Positions 40,602 through 49,067 of a stretch of DNA of 57,198 bases are shown piece by piece. This stretch comes from Chloroflexota bacterium. Lineage in GTDB: Bacteria > Chloroflexota > Anaerolineae > Aggregatilineales > Phototrophicaceae. The notes beneath the pieces are model-generated. The model saw nothing but the letters and a program-made list of their open reading frames with translations. It searched no databases and was not told the DNA's origin. The position numbers and the translations under genes were made by a program. The stretch is from contig WTGO01000103.1 of NCBI GenBank assembly GCA_011523515.1, forward strand, positions 1-57,198. Reading direction: 5' to 3'. How positions within the stretch are numbered: position 1 is the first letter of the stretch; each line of letters begins with the position of its first letter.

Positions 40602-43600
40602 GTGGTCGAATCCGAACAGTATTTCGACATCTTTTTCATTTATCATCCCGACGATATCGCAGTCGTTCGGCGCATCGCCGCCCAGCTGAAGGCGCTCGGC
40701 AGCAGCTGCCGCTTCAATGACGACGAATTCAACGGCGGCACGCTCGATATCGGCCTGCTCAAAGCCGATGTCTTGCGCTCCCACGCCGTCGGCTTTGTGC
40801 TTTCGCCCCAGTCGGCGGCCAGTCAACTCTGCAACGAGCTGATCCAGCACGCCGTCACCAACAGCAAGCGCATTGTCAGTCTGATCCTCGATGACGACAT
40901 AGACGTCGAGGTGCATCCCGCCGTCGCCGACCATCCCTACGTCTTCTTCCGCCAGCAAGACCATCTGGCCGACCGCGTTGAGGAAGCGCGCCATTATATG
41001 GCGGTCGATTACGAAGTCAGGCTGCACACGGAATTGCTGGTCGCCGCCGATCGTTGGCAGCGCCGTGGCCGCCGGCCGAGCCAGCTGCTGGCGCCCGAAC
41101 GCGTCGGCGAAGCGCGCCAATGGCTGGCCAATGATGCGCTGCGCACGGTAAAGCCTTCGCCGCTGTTGGTGGAGTACATTCACAACAGTCGCCGCCAACG
41201 CGCCCCGACCGGTCCCACAATTCCTTTCGCGCGGCTCAGCCTGGCCCTGCTGATCGTCATACTGCTGATCGCGGGATTCTTCGCGCTGCGCGCGGCGCTC
41301 GAGGCCAATGCCGCGGCGCAGGCGGCGGCTGAGCAAACCAGCATCGCCCGGACGCAAGTAGCGCTGACCTCCGCAGCAGCCACGTCCGCCAGCGACAGCG
41401 CCGTCGGCTTGGTCGATCTGCTGGCGGCCACCAGCGAAAGCATAGCGCTTGACGTCCAGCAGACTGTACAGGCCGAAGCGGCCGCCGCCACCCAAGCCGC
41501 ATACGCCACGGGTACTGCGCACGCCATCGCTACCCGGGTACGCGCCACCGAGCTCTCCCAGTTGGCGCGCGATGCCGACGCCCTGCGCCTCGTGCGCGCC
41601 GCGGAGTCCGCGCTGGATGCCGGCGATCGCGATCTGGCGCTGGCCTTGGCCTGGACCGCCAAAGACGCGCTGGAAGAGCCCAGGTCGGCCTACCGCGTCA
41701 TGCGGCGCGCGGTCGCAACCGGCGCGAGCCTCAACCTGGCTGATGTGGCGCTGCTGGCCTTTCAGCCGGGCGGCGGCAGCTTCGCCCTGGTCCAGCATTC
41801 GTCAGACAAAGCACAAATCTTCGATGACGCGACCTGGACGCTGAAACACCAGGTAGGCGAGAGCGATGCGCCGATAACAGCTCTGGTCTACAGCCGCGAC
41901 GGCCGCCTGCTGGCCACCGGCTCAGCCGACGGCGAGGTCGTCATTCGCGCTGCGGATAGCGGCGCCACGATCCAGCGACTGACGCGCCATCAGGCAGCGA
42001 TTACGGCGCTCGCCTTCGACCCTGCCGGCAACCTGCTCTATAGCGCTGGGGGCGCACCCCTGCTGGTCGCCTGGGATAGCGAAAGCGGCGAGACTCTGGC
42101 AGCCCTTGCGGCCGACGAAGACGACGCGCTGCCGATCAGCGACCTGCTGGTTACGGCCGACGGCGGCCGTGTAATCGCATGGGGCGGGGACGGCGCCATC
42201 ACGCAAATGCGCCAGTTTACCGCTGACACGCTTTCATTTGTCACCGATGCCGACGGAGAGCGCGTATACGGCGGCAGCGACCCTGGCGGCAATATCGGCT
42301 ACAGCGGCGGGCGCAGCTTGCCCGCATACCCGGGCGATCCGCACGCGGGCGATCTGACGCTTTGGGACCTGCGGACGGGCGAGCAGATCGCGACCGTGAC
42401 CGACGGCTTCAGCTGGTCCCTGCTTGCCGGCGGCGATCTGACAGACACGACCGACGAACTGCTCTTCATCGCCTTCCATGAGGACAAGGCGCTAATTGGC
42501 GTCCGCGCCAGCGACGGGGCTCAGCGCGCCGCTCTGATAAACGCCGCCGACGGCAGCTTGATCCGCAGCTTCGAGGACGAGCTGGCCGCGGGCCTGGCCT
42601 CCGCCAACTTTCTTGACGACACGACCTTGCTGTCAACGACCAGCGACAATCGTATTATTCTGTGGTCCGCCGACGATGGCGCGCTCATCCGCGATATTGT
42701 CTCTGCGCCGCAAGCATTTGAACTTGTCGCTATGAGTACAGACGGCAATACGGTCGTCGGGCGCGTTGCCGACGGCGACGCCATACTGTGGCGCCTGGAC
42801 GAACGCTGGGCCGAGCCAACCGCGACTTTTCAGGGTGCGCAGCCGGGCACGGCGCTCGGCCCCAGCGGCGAATCCCTGCTGCTGGCCAATCAGAGCGGCG
42901 CGACGCTGCGAAAAATCGGCCCGGACGAGATTGGCAGCCAGCATGAGGCGCGCCTGGTCAGCAGCGCCGGCGCCGTCTTCGCGCTCTACGCGGGAGATCA
43001 CATTTCCGTAAATGATATCGACACAGGCGAAGAGTTGCGCCGCTGGCCCGTCGACTGGAACGATGCGCAGCAGATGCGCCTGTCGCCTGAGGGCCGCTCG
43101 CTGCTGGTCCAGGCTGACGGCGCGCTCTGGCTGCTGCGCGCTGAAACAGAGACGCCTGCTCTCTTGAACGCCGGCAACGCAGCCGCGCCCTCACAAGTTG
43201 TTTTCGCAGCTGGCGGCGCGCGCTTCGCCACCCTCCATGCCGAGCGCGCTTTGCTTTGGGACGCCGCGAGCGGTAGCGCGCTGGGCGCTTATCCGCTGGG
43301 CGATGTCTCGTCCGCAAACGTCGACCTGGCCTTCAGCCCGGATGGCGAAACGCTTTACTTCTTCGTGCGTCTCGAGAACGGCCTGGCGGGTTTGACCGCC
43401 GTCGCCATCGCCGACAACGCCGTGCGCCGCCACACCTTCCTGGACGTGGCGCATGGCGAGCTGTCGCCCGAAGGCGAGTTCCTGCTGCTGGCGCTGCGCG
43501 CAGGCGAATTCCAGATCGTCGGCACAGCGAGCGGCGAGATTCTGCATGCGCTGCCGGCGGATTCCGCCGCTGTTGAATCGCTGCGCTTGCTGCCCCAGCA

Positions 43601-43877
43601 TGGCCAGTTGCTGGCATCTTCAGGAACCGTTCTGACGGTCTGGGATACCGCAGCCGCCGCCATCGACCAGCAATTCCTCCATCCCCGCGGCCTCAGCGCC
43701 TACAGCCACAGCGACGATGGGCAACGATTTTTGACCATCGACGAGACCGGCAGCGCCCGCCTCTGGCAAGTGGAAAGTCCGGCCGATTTGCTGCGGCGCA
43801 TCGAAGCGGATCATCCGCCTCGCGACTTGACCTGCGCCGAGCGCGAGCAGCATCTCGTGCGGCCACTCTGCGAGTAA
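40602..43877 (+). CDS. TIR-transmembrane-WD40 repeat protein
   Basis: 1091 residues from a GTG with no evident ribosome-binding site. The N-terminal TIR-like domain (about 1-140) has YFDIFFIYHPDD, LGSSCRFNDDEF, GFVLSPQSAASQLCNEL and KRIVSLIL. The position that aligns with the NADase Glu (WCxxE) is Leu, with a Glu one residue earlier. A transmembrane helix (about 208-230, LSLALLIVILLIAGFFAL) follows. Then comes an Ala-rich coiled-coil-like segment (about 232-330), as in other Chloroflexota WD40 proteins, and a WD40-type beta-propeller to the C-terminus with units such as ITALAFDPAGNLLYSAGG. The TIR should face the cytoplasm and the propeller the outside. Function unknown; signalling or defence is plausible. 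The glycosyltransferase gene starts 5 bases later. Confidence 0.8.
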   Translation: MVESEQYFDIFFIYHPDDIAVVRRIAAQLKALGSSCRFNDDEFNGGTLDIGLLKADVLRSHAVGFVLSPQSAASQLCNELIQHAVTNSKRIVSLILDDDIDVEVHPAVADHPYVFFRQQDHLADRVEEARHYMAVDYEVRLHTELLVAADRWQRRGRRPSQLLAPERVGEARQWLANDALRTVKPSPLLVEYIHNSRRQRAPTGPTIPFARLSLALLIVILLIAGFFALRAALEANAAAQAAAEQTSIARTQVALTSAAATSASDSAVGLVDLLAATSESIALDVQQTVQAEAAAATQAAYATGTAHAIATRVRATELSQLARDADALRLVRAAESALDAGDRDLALALAWTAKDALEEPRSAYRVMRRAVATGASLNLADVALLAFQPGGGSFALVQHSSDKAQIFDDATWTLKHQVGESDAPITALVYSRDGRLLATGSADGEVVIRAADSGATIQRLTRHQAAITALAFDPAGNLLYSAGGAPLLVAWDSESGETLAALAADEDDALPISDLLVTADGGRVIAWGGDGAITQMRQFTADTLSFVTDADGERVYGGSDPGGNIGYSGGRSLPAYPGDPHAGDLTLWDLRTGEQIATVTDGFSWSLLAGGDLTDTTDELLFIAFHEDKALIGVRASDGAQRAALINAADGSLIRSFEDELAAGLASANFLDDTTLLSTTSDNRIILWSADDGALIRDIVSAPQAFELVAMSTDGNTVVGRVADGDAILWRLDERWAEPTATFQGAQPGTALGPSGESLLLANQSGATLRKIGPDEIGSQHEARLVSSAGAVFALYAGDHISVNDIDTGEELRRWPVDWNDAQQMRLSPEGRSLLVQADGALWLLRAETETPALLNAGNAAAPSQVVFAAGGARFATLHAERALLWDAASGSALGAYPLGDVSSANVDLAFSPDGETLYFFVRLENGLAGLTAVAIADNAVRRHTFLDVAHGELSPEGEFLLLALRAGEFQIVGTASGEILHALPADSAAVESLRLLPQHGQLLASSGTVLTVWDTAAAAIDQQFLHPRGLSAYSHSDDGQRFLTIDETGSARLWQVESPADLLRRIEADHPPRDLTCAEREQHLVRPLCE

Positions 43878-43882
43878 TCGGC

Positions 43883-45025
43883 ATGAAGCGCATTCTCTTC
43901 ACATCCTGGTACAGCGGGCTGGGCGGCGGCGAAACCGACCTGCTAACGCTGGCCGATGCCTTGCCCGCTACCGAATACGAGTGCCAACTGCTGCTGCCGC
44001 GCGATGGTCAGCTGGGACAGCGCTGGCGGGGCGCCGGCCGGCGGACGCACTTCATCGGCTATCGCGGCGCCTCGACCTGGTTTGTACCTGCGCTCTGGGC
44101 CCGCTTCCGCGTCGTCAAGCGCTTCGCCGACTTGCTAAAGCGCGAGCGAATCGACCTGGTGCACGCCGACTACCACACGCTCCCCTTGATCGCTCCGGCC
44201 GCGCGCCGCGCCCGCGTCCCGCTCTGCTGGACAGTTTGGGGCTGGTGGTTCCGGCCCAAGCCCTGGCAGCGCGCTTTCTTCCGTGGCCTGCCGGCCGTCG
44301 CGCGCTCCAGAGCCATCCGCGCCGGCTTCCTGGGCGACCCGCCCTTTATGCCCGCCGCGGAGCTGCCCGTGATCTACTCCGGCGTCGACACCAAACGCTT
44401 TCACCCACAGGTCGACGGCGCCGGGCTGCGCCGCGAGCTCGGCCTGCGCCAGGATGCGCTCGTGGTGGCGATGGCAGCGCGTTTCCAGCGGGTCAAGGGT
44501 CACCATACCTTTCAAACGATGGCGGAACGCGTCTTGGCCGAAGCGCCGCAGACCCAATTCATCATCGCCGGCGACGATGTCTTCGGCGTGGCCGCCGACC
44601 AACGGTACCGCGACCAAATCCTGGAGCGGGCCCACTCCAGTCTGCTGCTGCGCGACCGCCTGCACTACATCGGCTTCCGGGATGATGTCGAGTCTGTCTA
44701 CGCGACGGCGGATGTCTTCGTCTGCCCTTCGGATTTCGAAAGCTATGGCAAAGCCAACCTGGAAGCTATGGCCTGTGGACGGCCGGTGGTCAGCAGCCGC
44801 CGCGGCGGACCCTCGGAGACGATTCTGGATACCGTTACCGGCTTCCTGGTCGACAGCGGCGACGCCGAGGCGCTGGCGGCGCAGGTGCTGCGCTTGCTGC
44901 GCGAAGGCGACTTGCGCCACCAAATGGGCCGGGCCGCGCACGAGCACGCCTCCGTCCGCTTCTCCGCCGGCGCGGCAGCCGCAGCCCAGAAGCGCTATTT
45001 CGATGACCTGCTGCGCCTCAGTTGA
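43883..45025 (+). CDS. Family 4 glycosyltransferase
   Basis: 380 residues, GT-B fold. The N-terminal WYSGLGGGETDLLTLADAL is the acceptor-side Gly-rich loop. The C-terminal domain has VVAMAARFQRVKGH, the EX7E-type motif in FESYGKANLEAMACGRPVV, and GGPSETI. It is a retaining sugar transferase that uses nucleotide-sugar donors at the cytoplasmic face. It starts 5 bases after the TIR-WD40 gene and is likely cotranscribed with it. Its 3' end overlaps the convergent SDR-like gene by 8 bases. Sugar and acceptor unknown. Confidence 0.88.
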   Translation: MKRILFTSWYSGLGGGETDLLTLADALPATEYECQLLLPRDGQLGQRWRGAGRRTHFIGYRGASTWFVPALWARFRVVKRFADLLKRERIDLVHADYHTLPLIAPAARRARVPLCWTVWGWWFRPKPWQRAFFRGLPAVARSRAIRAGFLGDPPFMPAAELPVIYSGVDTKRFHPQVDGAGLRRELGLRQDALVVAMAARFQRVKGHHTFQTMAERVLAEAPQTQFIIAGDDVFGVAADQRYRDQILERAHSSLLLRDRLHYIGFRDDVESVYATADVFVCPSDFESYGKANLEAMACGRPVVSSRRGGPSETILDTVTGFLVDSGDAEALAAQVLRLLREGDLRHQMGRAAHEHASVRFSAGAAAAAQKRYFDDLLRLS

Positions 45026-45971
45026 TGGTCGCGTTGCACAAAAACTTGGCGACGGTATCGCCCAATGTATTGTCGTTCAAATACTGGATATGCTCGCCAG
45101 CGAATGGTATCGGCTTCATGCCGAAGCGGCTGACGAGGGCGTTGTCGGGCACGGTGTTGGCGACGGCCAGCAGATCGAGCAGGCTGGTGCTGACCGGCGA
45201 CCCGGGCAGCAGCGCCTGCATCGCCACCACCGCCGGACGCAGCAGCCCCACCGGCACGGGCACGAGCAGCCGCCACGTATTCATCGCGCCTATGATGCGT
45301 CTCTCGATCTCGCCCAGCGTCAGCGCCTCCGGCCCGCCCAGCGCCAGCTCCGCGCCGACTGTGCTCTCATCGTCCAGGCAGCGCAGCACCGCTTCCACCA
45401 CATCATAAACGGACACGGGCTGGAATTCCGCCTTACCGCCGCCTATTAGTGGGAAGACCAGCGGCGTGACCTTGAGCAGGCGCGCGAAAGTGTTGAAGAA
45501 CTCGTCCTGCGGGCCGAAAATGGCCGAGGGCCGCAGCGCCGTCCACTGCATGTTTGAAGCAGCGACATACTCCTGGGCGCGGCCTTTGCTGGCCAGAAAT
45601 CGATAAGGCAAATCGCTGCTGGCGCCATTCTGGCTCATATTGATAAAGCGCTTGACACCGGCCGCTTCCGCCGCATTCAGCACATTCACCGTACCCTGGT
45701 AATTGACCGATTCGTAAGTCTGCCCGCCCTTTTCCATGGCGATGGCGACGTAATGTATCACAGCGCTGACGTCCCGCATGGCCGGCGCCAGGCTCTCCGG
45801 GACTGTGACATCGCCTTCGAGGATGTCGATCCGCTCGGCGACATCAGCCAGGCGCAGCGCCGCCTTTGACCGTTTGCGCGCCAGCGCCCGCACCGGGCGT
45901 CCCCGCGCGACCAGTTGCTTGACCGTTTGGTTGCCCAAGTAACCGGCGGCGCCCGTCACCAGGATTGTCAT
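45018..45971 (-). CDS. NAD(P)-binding atypical SDR (NmrA/epimerase-like)
   Basis: 317 residues, extended SDR without a signal. The nucleotide loop is VTGAAGYLGNQTVKQL (about 4-19). VNYQGTVNVLNAAEAAGVKRFINMSQNGA follows in two parts, then YRFLASKGRAQEY in place of the classical YxxxK (here Y is replaced in register, with SKGRAQEYV). ALRPSAIFGPQDEFFNTFA is typical of NDUFA9/NmrA-like proteins. The C-terminal part has a hydrophobic helix (LVPVPVGLLRPAVVAMQALL). Such proteins act as oxidoreductases or as NAD(P)-sensing assembly factors. Its gene converges on the glycosyltransferase. Confidence 0.82.
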   Translation of the reverse strand: MTILVTGAAGYLGNQTVKQLVARGRPVRALARKRSKAALRLADVAERIDILEGDVTVPESLAPAMRDVSAVIHYVAIAMEKGGQTYESVNYQGTVNVLNAAEAAGVKRFINMSQNGASSDLPYRFLASKGRAQEYVAASNMQWTALRPSAIFGPQDEFFNTFARLLKVTPLVFPLIGGGKAEFQPVSVYDVVEAVLRCLDDESTVGAELALGGPEALTLGEIERRIIGAMNTWRLLVPVPVGLLRPAVVAMQALLPGSPVSTSLLDLLAVANTVPDNALVSRFGMKPIPFAGEHIQYLNDNTLGDTVAKFLCNATIN

Positions 45972-46238
45972 GACTGCTGCCCTCCATCGTCTCGTCTACC
46001 TAGATTATAGACCGCAAAGATGATGAGAAGCTAAACGAAGTTCCGCGCGCGTCCACGTCGAATTCCGCCGAGGCGACTGATGCGAATCTGCGCCCGATTG
46101 AGTCCACCCCCTCTTTATCCCATACGCGACCATACAGTCGCCCCCAGAAAGCGCTCTTCCGCTAGACTTCCTTTGCCGGGCGCAACCACAAACCACGCGC
46201 CGCGCCCACCGCTGCGCCGCGAATTCACCGGAAAACGG

Positions 46239-46273
46239 TTTCTGTCCGAAAAAACTTTTTCGTCGGACAGAAA
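46239..46273. repeat. Perfect 11-bp inverted repeat in a divergent intergenic region
   Basis: TTTCTGTCCGA (46239-46249) and TCGGACAGAAA (46263-46273) are exact inverses separated by 13 A/T-rich bases. GAAAACG occurs three times around it (near 46231, 46270 and 46280). It sits in the 388-base gap between a minus-strand SDR-like gene and tsaC. It may be a regulator's operator or a hairpin. Apart from it and the tsaC -10 box, the gap shows no gene. Confidence 0.6.
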
Positions 46274-46321
46274 ACGGCCAGAAAACGAGCGAACTGCCGT
46301 CCTTCGCGGCCGGCCACGTGG

Positions 46322-46327
46322 TAGAAT
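46322..46327 (+). promoter_or_regulatory. -10 box candidate for tsaC
   Basis: TAGAAT lies 33 bases before the TTG start at 46360, about 50 bases past the inverted repeat. No clear -35 was found. Confidence 0.35.
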
Positions 46328-46359
46328 GCAGCAGCAAAAGAATCGCGGGAGGTAGTCTC

Positions 46360-47421
46360 TTGGCGCGAGGTTCTATAGGCGCGTCCGACAAGTTGCGACA
46401 TTTTCGCGTCAGCGCCGAGCGGCCGGCGGCGACTGCGATCGACATCGCCGCCCGCGCGATCAAATCCGGCGGCCTGGTCGCCTTCCCCACGGAAACGGTA
46501 TATGGCTTGGGCGCTGACGCCTGGAGTGAATCTGCAGTCGACAAGATCTTTCGCGCCAAAGGACGCCCGGCCACCGACCCGCTGATCGCCCATCTCGCCG
46601 ATGTCGCCCAACTGGCCGATCTGGCCCGCGATGTGCCCGATAGCGCGCTTGAACTCTGCCGCCGATTCTGGCCCGGCGCGCTGACGCTGGTGCTGCTTAA
46701 GTCAGCCAGAGTGCCGGCCAACCTGACCGCCGGGCTGGACACCGTGGCTCTGAGGATGCCCGATCACGCCGTCGCCGCCGCTTTGATTGAAGCCGCCGGC
46801 ATCCCCATCGCCGCGCCCAGCGCCAACCGCTTCTCCCGCCCCAGCCCAACAACAGCGCAGCATGTCCTGGACGACCTCGCTGACGACATAGACGTGCTGC
46901 TGGATGCGGGCCCGACGACCATCGGCCTGGAATCGACCATCATCAGTCTGGTCGACGATCCGCCGCAGCTGCTGCGGCCGGGCGGCGTGCCCCTGGAAGC
47001 ACTGCGCCGGCTCATCCCCGACCTGCGCTTTGAGCCGCGCTTCCTGCACGACGCCGAAGCCGCGCCGGCGCCCGGCACGCTACTCAAACATTACTCGCCG
47101 CGCGCCAAACTCCTGCTATTCCAGGGCGCCGACGATGCCGCCGTCTTCGCCGCCATGCGCGCCGAAATAGGCGGGGATCGGCGCGTCGGCCTCATGCTCA
47201 GCGATGCCGACGCCGCCGCCTTCGCCGACCTGGATGTCGAGATTGAGCGGCTAGGCGCGAATGCCGAGCAAGCGGCGCTGCGTCTGTTCGCGGCCATGCG
47301 CGCCCTGGACCGCGCCGGCGTGGATTTAATCCTTGCGCTCGCGCCGGAAGAGCGGGGCCTGGGTCTGGCGATCCGCGATCGGCTGCTGCGCGCGGCAGAA
47401 GGGTCTGTCATCGACGTATGA
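46360..47421 (+). CDS. tsaC: L-threonylcarbamoyladenylate synthase, Sua5 type
   Basis: 353 residues from a TTG that has GGGAGG 7 bases upstream. A GTG at 46318 in the same frame would place the -10 box inside the gene and is less likely. The YrdC domain (about 20-210) has GGLVAFPTETVYGLGADA, IFRAKGRPATDPLI, a PSANRFSRPSPT loop and TIGLESTIISL. The Sua5 C-terminal domain (about 240-350) follows after PGTLLKHYSPRAKLLLF. It makes threonylcarbamoyl-AMP from Thr, bicarbonate and ATP for the t6A modification of tRNA. TsaD/TsaB/TsaE are not in the window. Confidence 0.92.
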   Translation: MARGSIGASDKLRHFRVSAERPAATAIDIAARAIKSGGLVAFPTETVYGLGADAWSESAVDKIFRAKGRPATDPLIAHLADVAQLADLARDVPDSALELCRRFWPGALTLVLLKSARVPANLTAGLDTVALRMPDHAVAAALIEAAGIPIAAPSANRFSRPSPTTAQHVLDDLADDIDVLLDAGPTTIGLESTIISLVDDPPQLLRPGGVPLEALRRLIPDLRFEPRFLHDAEAAPAPGTLLKHYSPRAKLLLFQGADDAAVFAAMRAEIGGDRRVGLMLSDADAAAFADLDVEIERLGANAEQAALRLFAAMRALDRAGVDLILALAPEERGLGLAIRDRLLRAAEGSVIDV

Positions 47422-47457
47422 CCGCACTCGAGCTACCGCCGCTCTGCATTCCGCCTA

Positions 47458-47466
47458 TGCTATAAT
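47458..47466 (+). promoter_or_regulatory. Extended -10 promoter of asnS
   Basis: TGCTATAAT with TATAAT at 47461-47466, identical over 11 bases (TATGCTATAAT) to the exonuclease promoter. The GTG start of asnS is 40 bases downstream. Confidence 0.6.
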
Positions 47467-47505
47467 CGCGCTTGACTAGCCATTTTGACCACTAAGGATT
47501 AGCCC

Positions 47506-48843
47506 GTGACCAAGGTCATACAAATCAAGGACATCGCGAATTACGACGGCGAAGCGGTCACCGTTCGCGGTTGGGTCTATAACCGGACGGGCAAGGGACG
47601 CCTGCAATTCATCCTGCTGCGCGATGGCAGCGGGCAAGCGCAGTGCGTGGCATTCAAAAAGGAGATGGCGCCGGACGAATTCGACATCGCCCGGGGGCTA
47701 TCGCAAGAGTCCTCGGTAATCATCACCGGCACGGTGCGCGCTGACGATCGCGCGCCCGGCTACCCCGGCGGCTATGAAATCGGCATCCAGCGGCTGGAGC
47801 TGGTGCAGCAAGCCGATGATTATCCCATTACGCCCAAAGATCACGGCACCGAATTCCTGATGAACCACCGCCACCTCTGGGTGCGCAGCAACCGACAGTG
47901 GGCCATCCTGCGCATCCGCGCCACCATCATCAAAGCCATGCGCGATTGGCTGGATGACCAGGGTTTTCTGCTGGTCGATACGCCCATCATCACGCCCGCC
48001 GCCGGCGAAGAGACCACTACCCTCTTTGATGTCGATTATTTCGGCGAAACCGCCTACCTGGCGCAAACCGGCCAGCTCTACAACGAAGCCAATATCATGG
48101 CTTTCGGAAAGGTCTACTGCTTCGGGCCAACCTTCCGCGCCGAAAAGTCCAAGACGCGCCGCCACTTAATCGAATTCTGGATGCTCGAGCCGGAGATCGC
48201 CTTCTGCACGCTCGAAGAACTGATGGATCTCGAAGAGGGCCTCGTCACCGCCGTTGTCGAGCGCGTGCTGGCGAAACACGCGCAGGAACTGGCCATCATC
48301 GAACGTGATATCGACAAACTGGAGGCGATTTGCGCGCCCTTCGCCCGCATCAGCTATGATGACGCCGTGGCGCGTTTGCAGGCGCTGCACGCCGAGCTGG
48401 ACGACCCGCAGCAGCAAGCCGAGTTGGCGCTTGAATGGGGCGAAGACTTCGGCAGCCCGCACGAAACGGCGCTGGCGGAGATGTTCGACAAACCCGTATT
48501 CGTCTACCACTACCCCACGGCCGTCAAGGCCTTTTATATGACGCCGGTGGCGGGACGGCCGGAAGTCTGCCGCAGCGTCGATCTACTGGCGCCGGAGGGC
48601 TATGGCGAAATCATCGGCGGCAGCGAGCGCATCCACGATCTGGACTTGCTGGCGCAGAATATCGACCAAATGGGATTGGGCCGCGCAGCTTACGAGTGGT
48701 ACCTGGAGTTGCGGCGCTTCGGCACTGTGCCGCACGCCGGTTTCGGCATCGGCATCGAGCGCACGGTCGCCTGGATCTGCGGCCTGAATCACGTCCGCGA
48801 GACGATTCCCTACGCGCGCCTGCTCAATCGCAAGTACCCCTAG
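47506..48843 (+). CDS. asnS: Asparaginyl-tRNA synthetase
   Basis: 445 residues from a GTG with AAGGA upstream. The N-terminal OB-fold anticodon-binding domain (about 10-105) has [26 protein letters not shown] in two parts. The class II catalytic core shows motif 2 in [21 protein letters not shown], the AsnRS-type variant, and motif 3 in [15 protein letters not shown]. An insertion (about 240-310) between the motifs is rich in acidic helices. It charges tRNA-Asn with Asn directly, so at least one direct route for Asn-tRNA exists. Repeat element C follows its stop. Confidence 0.95.
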   Translation: MTKVIQIKDIANYDGEAVTVRGWVYNRTGKGRLQFILLRDGSGQAQCVAFKKEMAPDEFDIARGLSQESSVIITGTVRADDRAPGYPGGYEIGIQRLELVQQADDYPITPKDHGTEFLMNHRHLWVRSNRQWAILRIRATIIKAMRDWLDDQGFLLVDTPIITPAAGEETTTLFDVDYFGETAYLAQTGQLYNEANIMAFGKVYCFGPTFRAEKSKTRRHLIEFWMLEPEIAFCTLEELMDLEEGLVTAVVERVLAKHAQELAIIERDIDKLEAICAPFARISYDDAVARLQALHAELDDPQQQAELALEWGEDFGSPHETALAEMFDKPVFVYHYPTAVKAFYMTPVAGRPEVCRSVDLLAPEGYGEIIGGSERIHDLDLLAQNIDQMGLGRAAYEWYLELRRFGTVPHAGFGIGIERTVAWICGLNHVRETIPYARLLNRKYP

Positions 48844-48870
48844 TAATTGCAATTGAGCAATGCAAAGCCT

Positions 48871-49041
48871 TACCACAGAGTACACAGAGGATACACAGAG
48901 GACACCGAGTAAAGCAGTGAAGTGAATGGTCGCCAGCGACTGTCGCCATACGTTAGTCGGTTGCTCCTATCGCGGAAGTATCGAATCAATAGAATACCCT
49001 CTGCGGCCTCTGTGTACCCTCATTTTCCTCTGTGGTGAGAG
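48871..49041. repeat. Palindromic intergenic element, copy C
   Basis: It fills the 224-base gap between the convergent asnS and radA genes. The left arm begins CCACAGAGTACACAGAGG (48873) and continues to CCGAGTAAAG at 48914. The right arm ends TTTTCCTCTGTGGTGAGA (49023-49040). Thirty bases at 49007-49036 are the exact inverse of 26779-26808 in copy B. The centre (48915-48997) is unrelated to the other copies. At the RNA level it would fold into a long hairpin and could also end both converging transcripts. Confidence 0.75.
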
Positions 49042-49067
49042 AAAATGTCGTTGCTACAGGATTTACA

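Noticed and set aside
40590..40620. GTCGAATCC string suggesting a tRNA T-loop
   Set aside because: No acceptor, D or anticodon arms can be folded around it; it is the start of the TIR gene.
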